Below, in pieces: positions 26,849 to 35,397 of a stretch of DNA of 64,000 nt. The stretch lies in assembly GCA_023151185.1 (NCBI GenBank), contig JAKLJL010000005.1, positions 1 through 64,000 of the forward strand, read 5' to 3'. The translations under genes were made by a program, and so were the position numbers. Each line of letters begins with the position of its first letter. Position 1 is the first letter of the stretch. The stretch is from Bacteroidota bacterium (GTDB lineage: Bacteria > Bacteroidota > JABWAT01). The notes under the pieces are model-generated. The model was not told where the DNA came from. It was given only the letters and a program-made list of their open reading frames with translations, and searched no databases.

Positions 26849-26931
26849 CAAAAACGAATTTGGGATCGGGCAGGAAAGCAGGAAAAAGAAAAATCCGGCA
26901 GATGCAGAACCGATCTGCCGGATTGGGAAAG

Positions 26932-27669
26932 TTATTTCGCGGGTGTTCCGTTAATGAAGGAATCGTAAAGGGTTTCAGAAATCAAAAAACGGCCGCAATG
27001 CTCACAATGAAAAATTTTATTGCTCTTTTTGATTTCGGCCTGGCGCTGAAGCGGGATTACTTTAAAACAGCCGCCACAGGCACCACGGTTAATCTTCACC
27101 ACAACTTTCCCGTCACGGGCAGACCGGATTCTTTCATACTGATCGATCATTTTCTTTTCAGTTTTTTCAATCAGTTTCTTCCGGTCGGAAAGCAGAATCC
27201 GTTCTTCATCAAGAGTATCCCGGGTGATGTCTTCAAGCTGAGCCCGGCGGTCGGCAAGTTCCTGTTCCAGATGGGCAATTTTCGGATCGGCCACATGGCT
27301 CACTTTTGAAGATTCTTCCTTGTGGTTTCTGATCTGTTCGATCTTCTTTTCCATTTCTTCAATCTGCCGCCCGATGGAGTCAATTTCTTTGGTCAGGGCA
27401 TCATATTCCCGGTTGTTTCTGACTTCGAACTGCTGGGCTTTATACTTGGCAGTCTTTTCCCTGGCGGCATCAATCTCAATCCTGAGGGTATCAATCTGAA
27501 AATCTGCATCTTTCAGAAATTTATCGGCCGATGTCAGGGACGTCCGGATGCCTTCCAATTCAGCTTCAAGATCCTCGATTTGTTCGGGAAGGTCCCCTCT
27601 TAAAATTGTAAGTTCATCTAACTGCTGATCTAACCGCTGCAGCAATACGAGTGTTTTCAGATTTTCCAC
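26932..27669 (-). CDS. Coiled-coil zinc-ribbon protein (COG1579 family)
   Basis: 245 residues. Residues 1-185 form a long charged coiled coil; the end is a C4 zinc ribbon with CGGCFKVIP and CEHCGRFLI. Proteins of this family bind nucleic acid and are often next to the NIF3 gene, as here; their exact role is not settled. The start overlaps the end of the NIF3 gene by 13 bases, which indicates coupled translation. Confidence 0.88.
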   Translation of the reverse strand: MENLKTLVLLQRLDQQLDELTILRGDLPEQIEDLEAELEGIRTSLTSADKFLKDADFQIDTLRIEIDAAREKTAKYKAQQFEVRNNREYDALTKEIDSIGRQIEEMEKKIEQIRNHKEESSKVSHVADPKIAHLEQELADRRAQLEDITRDTLDEERILLSDRKKLIEKTEKKMIDQYERIRSARDGKVVVKINRGACGGCFKVIPLQRQAEIKKSNKIFHCEHCGRFLISETLYDSFINGTPAK

Positions 27670-28784
27670 TTTGGCTCCCCCTGACTGAAATGATAATGAA
27701 TCGGATTGGTGTTAATTTCTGTGATATCTGCCGGAATCTCCGGGAAATGGATTTGCAGGTAGTCCCTGACTGCACCCAGCGCCGGGACCTCTGTTTCGTA
27801 ATGGCCTGCGTCCAGAATGCCGAATGACTCATCGGCGAGGAAAAACTGGTGGTACCGGATGTCAGCAGTAACCAGGCAGTCTGCACCCGCAGCCCGGGCC
27901 TTTCCGATCAGGTCAGATCCGGCCCCGCCGCAAACGGCTGCTTTCCGGATATGCTGGTCCGGGTTTCCTGAAAACCGGATCCCTTTTGCCTGAAGCTGCC
28001 GGCCGGTGAATTCAGCCCATTCTTCAAGGCGCATGGGTGCTGGCAGAGTCCCGATGCAGCCGGCCCCAAAACCTGTTGACTGATTTTCGGTCTGCAGGAT
28101 CTGATAAGCAATTTCTTCATAGGGATGCGAAGCCCTGAGGGCACGCAATACCTGGTTTTCTGCCCAGAATGGATAAATCATTTCAAGCTTGGCTTCATCC
28201 GTTTTTTCCAGATTAAGCGGGGACCCGGTCACCGGTGAAGAAAGTGCATTACCCCGAAAGGTTCCGGTTCCGCTGTGACTGAATGAACAGTGGGTGTAAT
28301 TCCCAATTATTCCGGCGCCGGCATCCGAAAGCGCTTTATGTACCGAGTCAAGATTTTCTTTCGGAACGTAGACTTCAAGCTTTCGTTCTGTTTTTTTATG
28401 CGGATCCAGAATTGAAATTCCGGTTAGACCGAGTGCCCGGGCCAGAACTGTGCTGACGCCGCCGAAAATAAAATCCAGGTTGGTGTGAGCAGAATAGACG
28501 GTAATGTTATGTCTGACGGCTTCGTAAATAAGAGTTCCGGTGGGGGTATCCGGGCTGATTTTGGTTACTGGATGAAAGAGAAGGGGGTGGTGAGAAATAA
28601 TCAGGTTGGAGTGGGTTACCAGGGCTTCCTGAAGGACTTTGGGGGTTAGATCCAGACAGATCAGAATTTTCCTGATTTCCTGTCCGGTATCCCCGATCTG
28701 AAATCCGGTGTTGTCTTTATCCCAACCGGCTTCAGCGGGTATCCATCGGTCTAGTTGTTTGATTACATCCCTGATTTTGATCAT
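27657..28784 (-). CDS. NIF3/YqfO-type dinuclear metal protein (DUF34)
   Basis: 375 residues, the long form with an inserted PII-like middle domain (about 125-230, ERKLEVYVPKENLDSVHKAL). Metal-binding motifs of the NIF3 family are present: NLIISHHPLLFHP, YSAHTNLDF and, near the end, DAGHYETE. The family was once called GTP cyclohydrolase I type 2, but this is unproven. There is no ribosome binding site, and a strong terminator hairpin ends about 13 bases before the ATG. Confidence 0.9.
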   Translation of the reverse strand: MIKIRDVIKQLDRWIPAEAGWDKDNTGFQIGDTGQEIRKILICLDLTPKVLQEALVTHSNLIISHHPLLFHPVTKISPDTPTGTLIYEAVRHNITVYSAHTNLDFIFGGVSTVLARALGLTGISILDPHKKTERKLEVYVPKENLDSVHKALSDAGAGIIGNYTHCSFSHSGTGTFRGNALSSPVTGSPLNLEKTDEAKLEMIYPFWAENQVLRALRASHPYEEIAYQILQTENQSTGFGAGCIGTLPAPMRLEEWAEFTGRQLQAKGIRFSGNPDQHIRKAAVCGGAGSDLIGKARAAGADCLVTADIRYHQFFLADESFGILDAGHYETEVPALGAVRDYLQIHFPEIPADITEINTNPIHYHFSQGEPKWKI

Positions 28785-28790
28785 TTAACA

Positions 28791-28820
28791 GAAAAAAAAT
28801 GCACGGTTTAGGCGTGCATT
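28791..28820 (-). terminator. Terminator between tRNA-Leu and the NIF3 gene
   Basis: AATGCACG (8 bases) pairs perfectly with CGTGCATT over a 7-base loop, followed on the minus strand by a run of T. It ends the tRNA-Leu transcript just before the NIF3 start. Confidence 0.85.
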
Positions 28821-28847
28821 CTGAAAATCTGGCCTTGCAGCCTTGAG

Positions 28848-28931
28848 TGCCCAAGAAGGGATTCGAACCCTTACACCGGAACCGGCACTAGACCCTGAAT
28901 CTAGCGTGTCTACCAATTTCACCACCTGGGC
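28848..28931 (-). tRNA. tRNA-Leu (CAG anticodon)
   Basis: 84 bases. The acceptor stem GCCCAGG pairs with CTTGGGC, with discriminator A. The anticodon arm CTAGA-TTCAGGG-TCTAG gives CAG. A long variable arm follows, and the T arm has GGTTCGAATCC. The CCA end is not encoded (CTC follows), so a CCA-adding enzyme is needed. Confidence 0.96.
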
Positions 28932-28944
28932 GGTTTAGAGATTA

Positions 28945-28975
28945 CAAAGTTACAATCCGATTTGGCCTCAGTCAA
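28945..28975 (-). promoter_or_regulatory. Promoter of tRNA-Leu
   Basis: Minus strand: TTG, 20 bases, TAACTTTG, a full match to the Bacteroidota pattern, 13 bases before the tRNA. One of the best promoter examples in the window. Confidence 0.75.
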
Positions 28976-29256
28976 GATTTAAACAGAACAAAAACAATCC
29001 GTTAATCAGAGTTCTGAGTTAGGACAGGGACCAGTTTTAAAAATAAAAATAAGCCTTTTCGGTAAAAAAGTAATGAATTCTGGTTCGGGTTGTTACTATT
29101 TTACCTGCCGGGTTTCGGGGGTGAAAACCCGAATGATCCCCAAATCTGGTTTATACCTCTATTATTACGGTATCTACCGCAAAAGACTTTATCCAATCAC
29201 CATAGCGGGTGATCCAGGACCCAATCCGGCCTGGCCGAATTTCTGAAAAATTTAAG
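28976..29256. other. Intergenic region of unknown content
   Basis: About 280 bases without a convincing gene. Several small inverted repeats are visible: CGGGTTT/AAACCCG (about 29107-29130), CGGTA-TC-TACCG (about 29168-29179) and ATCACC/GGTGAT (about 29197-29213). They lie upstream of the small RNA promoter and could include an enhancer or regulator site, but no function can be assigned. Confidence 0.5.
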
Positions 29257-29288
29257 TTGATTTTTTGGCACAGGCATTGCTACCTTTG
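29257..29288 (+). promoter_or_regulatory. Overlapping sigma-54-like and Bacteroidota-type promoters
   Basis: TGGCAC (29266-29271), 5 bases, TTGCT (29277-29281): GG and GC are exactly 10 bases apart, matching the sigma-54 minus-24/minus-12 pattern at all but one position. Starting at the last T of that site is TACCTTTG (29281-29288), a full TAnnTTTG element, with TTG at 29257-29259 21 bases upstream. Both predict starts at 29292-29294. Confidence 0.6.
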
Positions 29289-29291
29289 TAT

Positions 29292-29408
29292 CGCTAGCCG
29301 ACGGTAGTTCTTCATACGTCGGTTATCACACCTAAAAAAGCCTCGTTTTAAAAGCCTACCTTATACTCGGGATCAAAGCCGGGCTGTGCAATGCAGTCCG
29401 GCTTTTTA
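29292..29408 (+). ncRNA. Candidate small RNA
   Basis: About 115 bases from the predicted start to the end of an intrinsic terminator, with no open frame of note. The first stem pairs TAGCCGACG (29295-29303) with CGTCGGTTA (29317-29325) over a 13-base loop. A single-stranded linker of about 50 bases follows, with three CCT motifs and a direct repeat AAAAGCCT (29336-29343 and 29350-29357). A 12-bp terminator stem closes it. CCT motifs could pair with AGGAG ribosome binding sites. I cannot match it to a known RNA family from memory. Confidence 0.6.
29375..29408 (+). terminator. Terminator of the candidate small RNA
   Basis: AAAGCCGG-G-CTG pairs with CAG-T-CCGGCTTT (12 bp including one G-T) over a 7-base loop, followed by TTTTTATTTT. 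It lies well upstream of gltA, so it does not end a protein gene. Confidence 0.85.
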
Positions 29409-29551
29409 TTTTCCGGAAAATTGAACTCAACACCCGGTACGAATGTTATCGAAAAAAGCAATCCATCACTTTCTTTTTAATCTGATTTTCATGATTTTGC
29501 AGTGATGCAATCAGAGTCAGCAGAATAGATTCAGAAAAGGAATTCAGTTTT

Positions 29552-30844
29552 ATGTCAGAAACAGCCTCCCTTATCCTCGGAGACAAAACGTACAGCCTGC
29601 CTGTTGTAACCGGAACAGAAAATGAGAAAGCCATCGATGTTACTTCCCTGAGAAATACCACGGGGTTTATCACCCTGGATTCCGGGTACATGAATACCGG
29701 TGCAGCCATCTCAAATATTACCTATCTGGATGGTGAAAACGGGATTCTGAGATACCGGGGGATCCCGATTGAACAGCTTGCTGAAAAATCAACATTCGTT
29801 GAAACTGCCTATCTGCTGATTTACGGAAAACTTCCAAACCGGGAAGAACTCTCCAAATGGTCTCAGGCACTGACCGAGCATTCGTACATCCATGAGGATA
29901 TGAAACACTTTTTCGACGGGTATCCGTCGACTGCCCACCCGATGGCTATTCTGTCATCAATGGTGAGTACACTTTCAATCCACTATCCCTGGGCGCTTAA
30001 ATCTACTTTAAATGCTGAGGAAAAATACCGGATTTTTGTTCTCCTTCTTGCAAAAATGAGAACAATTGCAGCTTACTCATACAAAAAATCAATCGGTGAA
30101 CCCTATATCTATCCGACCGATGATTTCAGCTACTGCGCCAATTTCATGAATATGATGTTTGCCCACCCAAGCCGCCGGTATCAGGTCAATGAAACTCTGG
30201 TTAAAGCGCTTAACCTTATTTTTGTCCTTCATGCAGATCATGAACAGAACTGCTCAACCTCTACAGTTCGGCTTGTTGGAAGTTCACGTGCGAATCTGTT
30301 TGCCACTATCTCTGCTGCAATCGGGGCACTCTGGGGACCGCTGCACGGGGGTGCCAACCAGGAAGTAATTGAAATGCTGGAACAGATCCGGGATGATGGC
30401 GGAAATGTTAAAAAATGGGTTGAAAAGGCTAAGGACAAAGATTCCGGATTTCGGTTGTATGGGTTTGGGCACCGGGTTTATAAAAACTTTGACCCCAGAG
30501 CCAATATTATTAAAAAATCGGCCGATGAAGTTTTAAATGCGTTGGGCATTAACGACCCACTTCTTGAAATTGCCAAGAAACTGGAAGAAGCGGCCCTTCA
30601 TGATCAGTACTTTATTGATAAAAAGCTGTATCCGAATGTGGATTTTTATTCCGGAATTATCCTGAAGGCAATGGGAATTCCGGTTAATATGTTTACTGTG
30701 ATGTTTGCCATCGGCAGGTTGCCCGGTTGGCTGGCTCACTGGAAGGAAATGGTCGAAGCTCCTGACTTTAAAATCGGGCGGCCGCGTCAGGTCTATAACG
30801 GCCCGGCATTGAACAGCTACATTCCGCTTGATCTCAGAAAGTAA
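29552..30844 (+). CDS. gltA: Citrate synthase
   Basis: 430 residues, the long hexameric-type form. Active-site motifs: HADHEQNCSTSTVRLVGSS (catalytic His in the first part), GPLHGGANQ and GFGHRVYKNFDPRA, with an Asp later for the third catalytic position. It condenses acetyl-CoA and oxaloacetate to start the TCA cycle. AAAAGGA lies 10 bases before the ATG. A weak minus-7 match (TGATTTTG at 29492-29499) may be its promoter. The small RNA gene sits directly upstream and a strong terminator downstream. Confidence 0.96.
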   Translation: MSETASLILGDKTYSLPVVTGTENEKAIDVTSLRNTTGFITLDSGYMNTGAAISNITYLDGENGILRYRGIPIEQLAEKSTFVETAYLLIYGKLPNREELSKWSQALTEHSYIHEDMKHFFDGYPSTAHPMAILSSMVSTLSIHYPWALKSTLNAEEKYRIFVLLLAKMRTIAAYSYKKSIGEPYIYPTDDFSYCANFMNMMFAHPSRRYQVNETLVKALNLIFVLHADHEQNCSTSTVRLVGSSRANLFATISAAIGALWGPLHGGANQEVIEMLEQIRDDGGNVKKWVEKAKDKDSGFRLYGFGHRVYKNFDPRANIIKKSADEVLNALGINDPLLEIAKKLEEAALHDQYFIDKKLYPNVDFYSGIILKAMGIPVNMFTVMFAIGRLPGWLAHWKEMVEAPDFKIGRPRQVYNGPALNSYIPLDLRK

Positions 30845-30875
30845 AAAAAAGGCCGGTTAAACCGGCCTTTTTTTT
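30843..30875. terminator. Bidirectional terminator between gltA and the MacB-type operon
   Basis: GGCCGGT and ACCGGCC pair over a 3-base loop, flanked by a run of A before and T after, so it works in both directions for the convergent genes. Confidence 0.9.
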
Positions 30876-32124
30876 ACTCATACCTGAGTGCAGATATCGG
30901 ATCCAGATTTGCTGCTTTGTAGGCTGGGTACGATCCGAATAAAATCCCGACCAGACTGCAGATGACCACCCCGATAAAAGCCCAGAACCAGGGGAAATAA
31001 GCAGGAACATCAATCAGAAGAGAAACCAGATTTCCGGTTATGGCACCAAAGGCAATACCGGCAATTCCGCCAATCTGGCAAATAATAATCGCCTCAGAGA
31101 CAAATTGAAACAGGATATTGGGCCGGGTTGCACCAACCGCCTTCCTGATCCCGATTTCTTTCGTCCGTTCGGTTACCGAAACCAGCATAATGTTCATAAT
31201 TCCGATTCCGGCAGCAAGCAGTGCAATGAACGAAATAGCAGCCGCAGCCAGTTTAAAGGTACCGGTAAACTGGTTGAAGTTTTCAATCAGAGAATCGTTG
31301 CTGAAAACCGAAAAATCGTGGTCGTCGCCAGGCTCAAGGCCACGTGCAGCTCTTAACAGCCCGAAGCATTCATCCATGGTGGCTTCCATCAGATCCGAGG
31401 ATTCTGCCATAATGGTGATATGGAGGTCGGGAACGTTTCGACCGTAAACTTTAAAAAAGGCGGTGATCGGGATTACGACCAGATTATCCTGGCTTTGCCC
31501 AAAACTGGATCCTCTTGCCTCCATGACACCGGCAACCAGGAATTTTTGCCCCTTCAGCACCACGATTTCGCCAATCGGGTCTGAAGCCGGGAATAGTTTA
31601 TCCGCAACATCATGACCGAGAATGATAATCTGGCGTTCCAGCCGGACATCTTCTTCTGTAATAGACCGGCCGCCTTCAATGTTGTAGCTGTTATTCGGGA
31701 AAAAGGCATAATCTCCGCCGGCAATCTGAACATCTGGCTTGGTGTCCTCGAACCGGGATTTTACTTTATCTCCGAAGCTCCAGGCTTCCAGGCCAACAAA
31801 CTTAGCAAGACGGCTTCCTTCCTTGACAGCTTTTCCCTGTTCGTAGGTAATTGGCCGGCGTTTCGAAAGATCCCGGTTGTTGGTGTTGATACCCGAATCA
31901 TATTTCTGAATCTGGAAGGTATTGGCCCCAAGCTGGTTCAGGCCCGATTCGATGGATTGCTGAAGAACACCAATTGCGGTCATGACTGCAATGATTGAAA
32001 AAACCCCGATTGAAATTCCGGTAAGGGTTAGTATGGATCTGAGTTTATTGGCTCTGACACTGTCGAGTGCAACTGACAGGAGTTCTTTGGCATTGTTGAT
32101 CCGGTTTTCCAGATTTTTATTCAT
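30874..32124 (-). CDS. MacB-like ABC permease, second of a pair
   Basis: 416 residues with the MacB_PCD plus FtsX layout: first helix about 28-48 (ILTLTGISIGVFSIIAVM), a periplasmic domain, then three C-terminal helices with RTKEIGIRKAVGAT and the end ALRYE. The start at 32124 (MNKNLENR) overlaps the previous permease by 8 bases; an upstream in-frame start would lie inside that gene. It probably forms a heterodimer with the neighbour and uses the ATPase encoded upstream. Last gene of the operon. Confidence 0.92.
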   Translation of the reverse strand: MNKNLENRINNAKELLSVALDSVRANKLRSILTLTGISIGVFSIIAVMTAIGVLQQSIESGLNQLGANTFQIQKYDSGINTNNRDLSKRRPITYEQGKAVKEGSRLAKFVGLEAWSFGDKVKSRFEDTKPDVQIAGGDYAFFPNNSYNIEGGRSITEEDVRLERQIIILGHDVADKLFPASDPIGEIVVLKGQKFLVAGVMEARGSSFGQSQDNLVVIPITAFFKVYGRNVPDLHITIMAESSDLMEATMDECFGLLRAARGLEPGDDHDFSVFSNDSLIENFNQFTGTFKLAAAAISFIALLAAGIGIMNIMLVSVTERTKEIGIRKAVGATRPNILFQFVSEAIIICQIGGIAGIAFGAITGNLVSLLIDVPAYFPWFWAFIGVVICSLVGILFGSYPAYKAANLDPISALRYE

Positions 32125-33346
32125 ATCTGAGGGCCTCAATGGGGTCTTGCTTGGCAGCAGAGTTGGCAGGAAGAATTCCGGCAATCAACCCGACAACCAG
32201 AGATAAAAAGAGAGAAACCAGAACCACTCCAAGTGGCATTTCGGCTACAAAAACTGAACTGATGGCAAACTTCAGGACGGCGGAGATGGAAAGTCCGATC
32301 AAACCGCCAATCAGGGAAATGGTCATCGCTTCGATGAGAAACTGAACCAAAAGAATCTTTCTGGTAGCCCCAAGTGCTTTCCTGATACCGATTTCTCTGG
32401 TTCGTTCTTTAACCGAAACAAACATGATATTCATTACCCCGATCATCCCTACGATCAGGGAAAGACCGGTAATAAAGATACCAACTCCATAAATTCCTGC
32501 ACTGATCCCGTCAAGCTGCTGTTTAAAGGCTTCCTGCTGGTTAATGGCAAAATTATCCTCTTCTGCAGGACCCAGCCGTCTGAGTTTGCGCATGATGTAA
32601 GTCAGTTCGCCCTTGGCGTCTTCAATTTTCTGTTCATTCTTGACCTTAACCGAAATGGTGATGCCCCGGCGGATTCCAAAATACTTTTTGAACGTTCCGA
32701 AGGGAATCATGACCTGGTTATCCCGGCTGAACAGCCCAAGGAATTTCCCCTGTTTGGCCAGGACTCCGATAACAGAATAGGGCTGTCCGTTCAGAACAAC
32801 CTTTTTCCCGATGGGATCATCCCGGTCGAAAAGAGATTTGGCAACTTCAGAGCCCAGGACGATGACACTTCTTCCTGCTGCATTTTCCAGTTCGGTGAAA
32901 AAACGGCCTTCAGCCAGGTCTGATCCGGAAACCTTGAGTTCGTCTTCAACCACACCGTTGACAAAGACACCGCTGACACTGTTTTCATTAAACTTGACAT
33001 CACCGCCTGCACCTGCTCGGGGAACCACAAAAAGGGCGTGCTGTGATTGTTCCCTGATCTGGGTTATATAAGACTCCTGAAGCTCAGGCCGGTTTCTGAA
33101 GGACCACCAGTCATCCCGGTTGGCGAACCAGGGAAACTTCTGGATGTATAATACATCGTTACCGATCATCGTCAGGGAAGATTGAAACGCATTGTCGATA
33201 CCGCTCATCATCATGTTCATTGAGGTGACCGAGACAATACCAATCACGATACCCAGTGTAGTAAGAAGAGACCTGAGTTTATTTGCCCGGATGGATTGGA
33301 GGGCAATCAGGACACTTTCCTTCAGTTGAAGCAGAAATAGATTCAT
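32117..33346 (-). CDS. MacB-like ABC permease, first of a pair
   Basis: 409 residues, same architecture as its neighbour but clearly diverged: LLTTLGIVIGIVSVTSM first helix, periplasmic domain, RTREIGIRKALGAT loop, final helices, end ALRYE. It starts 19 bases after the ATPase gene. Two different permeases next to one ATPase suggest a heterodimeric exporter. Confidence 0.92.
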   Translation of the reverse strand: MNLFLLQLKESVLIALQSIRANKLRSLLTTLGIVIGIVSVTSMNMMMSGIDNAFQSSLTMIGNDVLYIQKFPWFANRDDWWSFRNRPELQESYITQIREQSQHALFVVPRAGAGGDVKFNENSVSGVFVNGVVEDELKVSGSDLAEGRFFTELENAAGRSVIVLGSEVAKSLFDRDDPIGKKVVLNGQPYSVIGVLAKQGKFLGLFSRDNQVMIPFGTFKKYFGIRRGITISVKVKNEQKIEDAKGELTYIMRKLRRLGPAEEDNFAINQQEAFKQQLDGISAGIYGVGIFITGLSLIVGMIGVMNIMFVSVKERTREIGIRKALGATRKILLVQFLIEAMTISLIGGLIGLSISAVLKFAISSVFVAEMPLGVVLVSLFLSLVVGLIAGILPANSAAKQDPIEALRYE

Positions 33347-33365
33347 TCAGCCGGCTTTCAGTAAA

Positions 33366-34079
33366 TCAGGAGTGGGCCAGTTCGAGGTGTCCCTTCTGGA
33401 CATCATCAGTTTCAATTAGACCGTCTTTTAACCGGATAATCCGGCGGGCATGGCGGGCAATATCTTCTTCGTGGGTGACCAGAATGATGGTATTGCCTGC
33501 TTTGTACAGATCTTCAAAAAGGAGCATGATTTCTTCACCGGTTCTGGAATCAAGTGCCCCTGTTGGTTCATCAGCCAGAATAATGGCCGGTTTGGTGACC
33601 AGTGCTCTGGCAATGGCGACACGTTGGCGCTGACCACCCGAAAGTTCGTTTGGCTTGTGGTGAACCCGGTCACCCAACCCAACATTGGTCAGAGCATCCA
33701 TAGCCCGTTCCTTCCGTTCAGAAGCAGAAATTCCGGCATAAATCAGCGGAAGTTCAACATTGTGAAGTGCATTTGAACGGGGAAGCAGGTTGAAGGACTG
33801 GAACACAAACCCGATTTCCTTGTTCCGGATTCTGGCCAGTTCATTGTCCGTCATTGCAGAAACATCGTGCCCCTTAAAGTGATAAATCCCCGAGGTCGGT
33901 GTATCCAGGCATCCGAACATATTCATCAGAGTAGATTTTCCTGATCCTGACGGACCCATGACCGCAACGTATTCATTTTCGTGAATGTCGAGGCTTACAC
34001 CCCTCAGGGCATGAACTTCCTGAGTTCCCATGACATACACTTTGGTCATGCTTTCGATGTGAATGAGAGTTTCTTTCAT
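33366..34079 (-). CDS. MacB/LolD-type ABC ATPase
   Basis: 237 residues. Walker [10 protein letters not shown] (42-50), Q-loop QSFNLLP, signature [15 protein letters not shown], Walker [14 protein letters not shown], and H-loop VTHEED are all present. It powers the two permeases that follow, working as a mechanotransducer rather than a classical importer. It is the only ATPase of this class in the window, so it might also serve the ATPase-less exporter at 21-25 kb. Confidence 0.95.
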   Translation of the reverse strand: MKETLIHIESMTKVYVMGTQEVHALRGVSLDIHENEYVAVMGPSGSGKSTLMNMFGCLDTPTSGIYHFKGHDVSAMTDNELARIRNKEIGFVFQSFNLLPRSNALHNVELPLIYAGISASERKERAMDALTNVGLGDRVHHKPNELSGGQRQRVAIARALVTKPAIILADEPTGALDSRTGEEIMLLFEDLYKAGNTIILVTHEEDIARHARRIIRLKDGLIETDDVQKGHLELAHS

Positions 34080-34091
34080 AGGGGGATTCCG

Positions 34092-35375
34092 TTATTCTTT
34101 CTCGCCGGAGTCAGCCGGTTTCTTTTTGGGGTCTTCGACCTGGATTTTGCTCTTGTCGTTCAGTTCTCTTGAAATGGCACGGTAAGATCCGGTAATGACA
34201 GACTCCGTTCCGGTGAGTCCTGTTTTGATTTCAATAAACCGGTCATCGCTGATCCCGGTTGTGACCTCAACCGATTTTGCCAGGCCATTATCTGAAATGA
34301 AAATGATCTTTGGCGGATCCTTCATTGGCTTTTCTGCTTTCTTCTCGGCAGACTCTTCTTTGGGTTCAGAATCAGAGGATTTGATTTCTTTCCGGATGGT
34401 TACGGCCTGAATCGGTACTGCCAGAACCTGATTTACCCGGTCGGTCTCTATATCGGCGGTGGCAGAAAGCCCGGATCTGAACTCCTTCGACGGATTCAGG
34501 ATTTTGATTTTGACAGGAAAATTGGTGACCTCTTCCTGAGTGCCAAGTCCGGAAGTGACCGGCGTATGGGCAATTTCAGTCACGATCCCGTTAAAGGTTT
34601 TTCCCTTGAACGCATCAACAGAAATCCGGGCTGTGTCGCCAAGCGTGACATTGACGACGTCATTTTCATTCACATCCACCCGGATTTCCATCTTGCTGAA
34701 ATCGGCTATCCGCATAATTTCTGTGCCGGCAAACTGGGAAGTTCCCACAACCCGTTCTCCTTTTTCGACCAGAAGACTCGAAATGATTCCGTCAATCGGG
34801 GAATAAAGGCTGGTTTTGTTCAGGCTTTCCTGAGCCTGATCAACTGTTGCCCGGGACCGCTTTATGTCAGCCTGTGCTGCCAGATTGGTTTGTTCAGCAA
34901 CTTCAAAGCTGGTTTTTGCTGCTTCCAGTTCAGAGTCGGAAACCAGTTTTTTTGCAAACATTTCCTTTACCCGCTGATATTCCTGGCGTGCTTTATCGAA
35001 CTGCGATTTGGCCGAATTTGCCTGAGACTCAGCAGCAGTCAGGCCGGCTTCACTCTGGGCCATCTGGAACTTGTAAAAATCGGGTTTTATCCGGGCAAGA
35101 AACTGTCCTTTTTTAACTTCCTGCCCTTCAGTAACTGCCAGTTCAATGACCTCTCCCGAAACATCCGGAGAGATTTTGACCTCGATCTCAGGATAAATTT
35201 TCCCGGATGCAGTCACAATCTGGGTAATATCTTTTTTAGTTACCGGTTCAGCGGTAACAACAATTCCCTTATCCTTTTTCCCGAAAACCGCAAACAGAAC
35301 TGCAATCAGGATCACGGCTCCGAGAATGGAGAAAATGATAATTTTTTTCTTTGTGGAACTCATGGGCTGGCTCAT
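34092..35375 (-). CDS. MacA-type membrane fusion protein
   Basis: 427 residues. An N-terminal anchor (about 12-28, IFSILGAVILIAVLFAVFG), lipoyl halves around a coiled coil (about 105-180), a beta-barrel domain, and a membrane-proximal domain with an acidic/lysine insert (SSDSEPKEESAEKKAEK). The C-terminus is charged. It joins the inner-membrane complex to TolC and lies between the ATPase gene and the TolC gene of the same operon. Confidence 0.92.
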   Translation of the reverse strand: MSQPMSSTKKKIIIFSILGAVILIAVLFAVFGKKDKGIVVTAEPVTKKDITQIVTASGKIYPEIEVKISPDVSGEVIELAVTEGQEVKKGQFLARIKPDFYKFQMAQSEAGLTAAESQANSAKSQFDKARQEYQRVKEMFAKKLVSDSELEAAKTSFEVAEQTNLAAQADIKRSRATVDQAQESLNKTSLYSPIDGIISSLLVEKGERVVGTSQFAGTEIMRIADFSKMEIRVDVNENDVVNVTLGDTARISVDAFKGKTFNGIVTEIAHTPVTSGLGTQEEVTNFPVKIKILNPSKEFRSGLSATADIETDRVNQVLAVPIQAVTIRKEIKSSDSEPKEESAEKKAEKPMKDPPKIIFISDNGLAKSVEVTTGISDDRFIEIKTGLTGTESVITGSYRAISRELNDKSKIQVEDPKKKPADSGEKE

Positions 35376-35397
35376 CGATCTTTTTTCTCCTTCAGGT

